Source: Thunnus maccoyii (taxonomy: Eukaryota > Chordata > Actinopteri > Scombriformes > Scombridae). Taken from it: a stretch of 64,000 nt of DNA. The notes beneath the pieces are model-generated. The model saw nothing but the letters and a program-made list of their open reading frames with translations, did no database searches and was not told the origin of the DNA. Shown in pieces: positions 63,980-64,000 of this stretch. A program made the translations under genes and the position numbers. Numbering within the stretch: position 1 is the first letter of the stretch; each line of letters opens with the position of its first letter. The DNA lies in NCBI RefSeq assembly GCF_910596095.1, contig NC_056545.1, positions 28,481,067-28,545,066 of the forward strand, read 5' to 3'.

Positions 63980-64000
63980 CTGTGGACATGAGGAGACAGA

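Overview
The window is nuclear DNA from a teleost fish, probably a percomorph. The protein-coding genes are vertebrate, with GT-AG introns mostly 100 bp to 3 kb. The spaces between them hold CA/TG microsatellites, LINE remnants and many short non-autonomous DNA transposons of types common in fish. There is no bacterial, viral or organellar content. All exon boundaries below were read by eye from splice sites and reading-frame continuity.

Layout. (1) 3086-13364, minus strand: slc8a2 (Na+/Ca2+ exchanger NCX2). Twelve coding exons join without a frame break into 925 codons plus stop. (2) 13.4-27.7 kb: no recognisable protein gene, only repeats, possible non-coding elements and one candidate 5' exon near 24.3 kb. 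(3) 28115-32553, minus strand: nccrp1 (F-box-associated-domain protein, FBXO50), six exons, 233 aa. (4) 32.6-45.1 kb: gene-poor and repeat-rich, with several LINE pieces. (5) 45128-48.88 kb, plus strand: ckm (muscle creatine kinase), with a TATA box, a non-coding first exon and seven coding exons giving exactly 381 aa. (6) 49.1-64.0 kb, minus strand: the 3' part of mark4 (MAP/microtubule affinity-regulating kinase 4), 597 codons from the catalytic loop to the KA1 end; the N-terminal lobe lies beyond the window.

The human counterparts of all four genes are on chromosome 19q13, and ckm/mark4 keep the tail-to-tail arrangement of human CKM/MARK4, so this is a conserved syntenic block (statement about human from memory). 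The genes do not form one pathway: calcium extrusion in excitable cells, glycoprotein binding/cell growth, phosphocreatine energy buffering, and microtubule/polarity kinase signalling.

The most interesting signal is at the 3' end of mark4. An 83-bp frame-shifting cassette exon (53947-54029) precedes a 45-bp exon and a terminal exon that are open in two frames. One frame gives the KA1-containing long C-terminus. The other gives a different short C-terminus closely resembling human MARK4S. About 110 nt is therefore dual-coding and appears conserved between fish and mammals. Other points are five introns interrupting what is one large exon in mammalian SLC8 genes, an 18-bp slc8a2 micro-exon abutting a transposon, a GC-AG intron in mark4, and a nested hAT-like insertion with a perfect 8-bp target duplication.
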